A DNA stretch of 14,151 nucleotides, from contig JAAELZ010000467.1 of the NCBI GenBank assembly GCA_024226105.1, positions 1 to 14,151 of the forward strand, written 5' to 3'. The notes under the pieces are model-generated. The model worked only from the letters and a program-made list of their open reading frames with translations. It made no database searches and had not been told where the DNA came from. Source of the stretch: Pseudomonadota bacterium. Lineage in GTDB: Bacteria > Pseudomonadota > Gammaproteobacteria > Arenicellales > Poriferihabitantaceae. Positions 12,921 to 14,151 of the stretch are shown here, in pieces (within the stretch, counting starts at the first letter, position 1; the number at the start of each line of letters is the position of its first letter). The translations under genes were made by a program, and so were the position numbers.

Positions 12921-13520
12921 ATGCAATTAAAGAAAGAAGATTTGTACGGCCTTGAGCAATACTCGGTGTTGCGTTCGAGTTATCGAGCCAGGGTGATGGA
13001 GCACAAGAAAAACCGTGCGCTGCCACTGGGGCCCAACGCCACATTGTATTTTGAAGACGGCCTGACGATCCAGTACCAGGTTCAGGAGATGTTGCGCATT
13101 GAAAAGATATTTGATGTTGAGGGCATAAACGAAGAACTGGAAACCTACAACCCGCTGATCCCCGACGGAGATAACTGGAAAGCCACCTTTATGATCGAAT
13201 TTACCGATGAAGAAGAGCGGCGTAAGGCGCTCGCAGCATGGATCGGTATCGAGAAAACGGTATGGATGAAGGTAGGGCATTTTGAGAAAGTATTTGCGAT
13301 TTGCAATGAGGATCTTGAACGGGAGAACGAACATAAAACGTCTGCGGTTCATTTTATGCGCTTTCAGTTGACGAATGAAATGGTTGCCGCAGCCTGTGAT
13401 GGTGCCCTCATTTCCGCAGGCATTGATCTGGCGGCGTATACCTGCCATGAAATGCCACTACCGTACAGTATTCAGGTGGCTCTTAGAGCGGATTTAAAAG
13501 ACTGCTCTACGGCGTTATAG
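12921..13520 (+). CDS. DUF3501 family protein
   Basis: A 199-residue soluble protein matching DUF3501, a family of unknown function that I recall as a usual neighbour of the rubrerythrin and HdrD-like genes. Recognisable conserved stretches are EHKKNRALPLGPNATLYFED, YQVQEMLRIEKIF, LIPDGDNWKATFMIEF, RFQLT, and the C-terminal PLPYSIQVALRADL. It has no transmembrane segment, signal peptide or cysteine-cluster motif; its four or so cysteines are scattered (AICNED, AACDG, YTCHE, DCSTAL). The ATG lies 11 bases after the preceding stop, with AGAGAG overlapping that stop as a possible ribosome binding site, so translation is probably coupled. No function should be assigned beyond association with the redox cassette. 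Confidence 0.87.
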   Translation: MQLKKEDLYGLEQYSVLRSSYRARVMEHKKNRALPLGPNATLYFEDGLTIQYQVQEMLRIEKIFDVEGINEELETYNPLIPDGDNWKATFMIEFTDEEERRKALAAWIGIEKTVWMKVGHFEKVFAICNEDLERENEHKTSAVHFMRFQLTNEMVAAACDGALISAGIDLAAYTCHEMPLPYSIQVALRADLKDCSTAL

Positions 13521-13549
13521 GAGGAGTTTGACGTAATATCCTGAAGGTT

Positions 13550-13660
13550 CCCCCTCTTTGACAAAGAGGGGTTAGGGGAGATTTACGGAGTCTCCCGAGG
13601 AATAGGGTTTTAAGGGTACAACTCACCCAACAAAATCCCCTTTTTCTAAGGGGGAAGCAT
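13550..13660. repeat. Block of G/C-run hairpins, interspersed-repeat-like
   Basis: Three hairpins lie in 111 bases: CCCCTCTTT-GAC-AAAGAGGGG (13551-13571), GGGAGA...TCTCCC (13576-13581 with 13591-13596), and CCCCTT-TTTCT-AAGGGG (13637-13653). The last is followed by GGAAGCATTTTTG, so it could end transcription of the rubrerythrin cassette. The phrases AAGAGGGGTTAGGGGAGATTT and AAAATCCCCTTTTTC resemble a widely dispersed bacterial intergenic repeat built on AGGGGGA/TCCCCCT runs. The first and last parts are roughly inverted copies of each other, as in a MITE. Confidence 0.55.
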
Positions 13661-13673
13661 TTTTGTTACTTTT

Positions 13674-13690
13674 CCTGAACTCTGTTCAGG
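13674..13690. repeat. Perfect small inverted repeat
   Basis: CCTGAAC (13674-13680) and GTTCAGG (13684-13690) flank a TCT loop. It lies between the repeat block and the SWIM gene in A/T-rich DNA. It might be part of the same repeat element, a hairpin, or a protein site; nothing in the sequence decides among these. Confidence 0.4.
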
Positions 13691-13820
13691 TGAATTTGTA
13701 AACAACAGCAAGAAAGGACAAATTATTTTAACAAAAATGGTTTTATAAGCACTTATTCATGCCTGAAAACAGGTACGATCAACGGTTGCGTTTTGCCGCT
13801 CTGAAGCTGAGCTTTTACCT

Positions 13821-13824
13821 GGAG
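13821..13824 (+). promoter_or_regulatory. Ribosome binding site selecting a TTG start at 13833
   Basis: GGAG (13821-13824) lies eight bases upstream of an in-frame TTG at 13833. The next in-frame ATG (13866) has a GGAG only two bases away, too close to work well. This spacing is the reason for choosing the TTG. Confidence 0.5.
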
Positions 13825-13832
13825 ATATAAGT

Positions 13833-14151
13833 TTGCATAAACCCCGGACACTATTGAATGGAGACATGCGCCGTGAGTTCGGGCCGACCTATTTTGGTCG
13901 AGGTGAAACGTATTTCAGAGATGGTCTGGTGCTTAGCCAGCGTGAACTATCGTTTAAGAATAATCGTGCGGTTATCGAAGGACGGGTCGCGGGCACTGCC
14001 AGGGAGCCGTATGTTCAGGATATTTCGATTCTCTGGAACAGCGAGAATCAACTCATTGACGTGGTTGGAAACTGCAGCTGCCCCCTGCATTTTAACTGCA
14101 AGCACGTGGTGGCGGTTTGCCTGGCCTATCGCGCAGCCAACCGCTTATCGG
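13833..14151 (+). CDS. SWIM zinc-finger protein, probable N-terminus of a SNF2-family DEAD/DEAH helicase (3'-truncated by window edge)
   Basis: The open frame runs to the right edge with 106 full codons. Residues after the TTG include LLNGDMRREFGPTYFGRG and ETYFRDGLV, then a SWIM zinc-binding motif CxCx(n)CxH: C81 and C83 (NCSCPLHF), C89 and H91 (NCKHVVAVCLAYR). This N-terminal layout (a short FGxxxFxRGxxYFxxGxV segment and then SWIM) is typical of large bacterial SNF2-like helicases of about 1,000 residues, and of smaller SWIM-only proteins. The helicase core would lie beyond the window, so the full identity is inferred. The start is uncertain (TTG 13833 preferred over ATG 13866; the frame is also open further upstream). 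Preceding DNA is A/T rich and non-coding. Confidence 0.75.
   Translation, partial: MHKPRTLLNGDMRREFGPTYFGRGETYFRDGLVLSQRELSFKNNRAVIEGRVAGTAREPYVQDISILWNSENQLIDVVGNCSCPLHFNCKHVVAVCLAYRAANRLS

Noticed and set aside
13759..13830. 23-codon open frame just before the SWIM gene, a possible leader peptide
   Set aside because: No Shine-Dalgarno, no run of regulatory codons, and it overlaps the ribosome binding site of the next gene; too little support.

Overview
The window looks like chromosomal DNA from a gammaproteobacterium of moderate GC content. The main reason is the conserved cell-envelope/translation cluster rpsB-tsf-pyrH-frr-uppS-cdsA-dxr in its usual order, preceded by a DbpA-type helicase whose whole visible length aligns with the enterobacterial form. 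Species cannot be named from the sequence. The S2 tail and the rubrerythrin/Fe-S/DUF3501 cassette suggest a lineage away from the enterics, but that is an inference.

Region 1 (1-1634): the 3' 436 codons of a dbpA-like RNA helicase enter from the left edge. A 323-base spacer follows. It holds a 70-bp imperfect inverted repeat, then a promoter-like sequence with a GC-rich discriminator, and a structured leader with a GAAA-capped hairpin in front of rpsB.

Region 2 (1635-8031): a tightly packed plus-strand run encodes S2, EF-Ts, UMP kinase, ribosome recycling factor, undecaprenyl diphosphate synthase, CDP-diacylglycerol synthase, DXP reductoisomerase and a small S4-domain RNA-binding protein. 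It joins translation (rpsB, tsf, frr) to nucleotide, isoprenoid and phospholipid precursor supply (pyrH, uppS, cdsA, dxr). S2 carries an unusual C-terminal extension of about 135 residues: an Ala/Pro/Glu repeat linker, a Lys-rich stretch and a helix-hairpin-helix-like module. The usual downstream genes rseP and bamA are absent; a YbcJ-like gene ends the run at a convergent junction.

Region 3 (8032-11072): two minus-strand genes, a small VF530/DUF2132 protein and a SulP-family anion transporter with a STAS domain and a Cys-containing tail. About 590 bases of apparently non-coding DNA separate the transporter from the next, divergent genes.

Region 4 (11073-13520): a three-gene plus-strand cassette encodes a rubredoxin-less rubrerythrin, a GlpC/HdrD-like two-cluster Fe-S protein with CCG domains, and a DUF3501 protein. 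It reads as a redox module, probably for peroxide or oxygen defence, with the Fe-S protein as a possible electron partner. A strong hairpin lies between genes one and two. This is the best candidate in the window for a poorly described system.

Region 5 (13521-14151): an interspersed-repeat-like block of hairpins, then the first 106 codons of a SWIM zinc-finger protein, probably a SNF2-family helicase, starting at TTG and running off the right edge.
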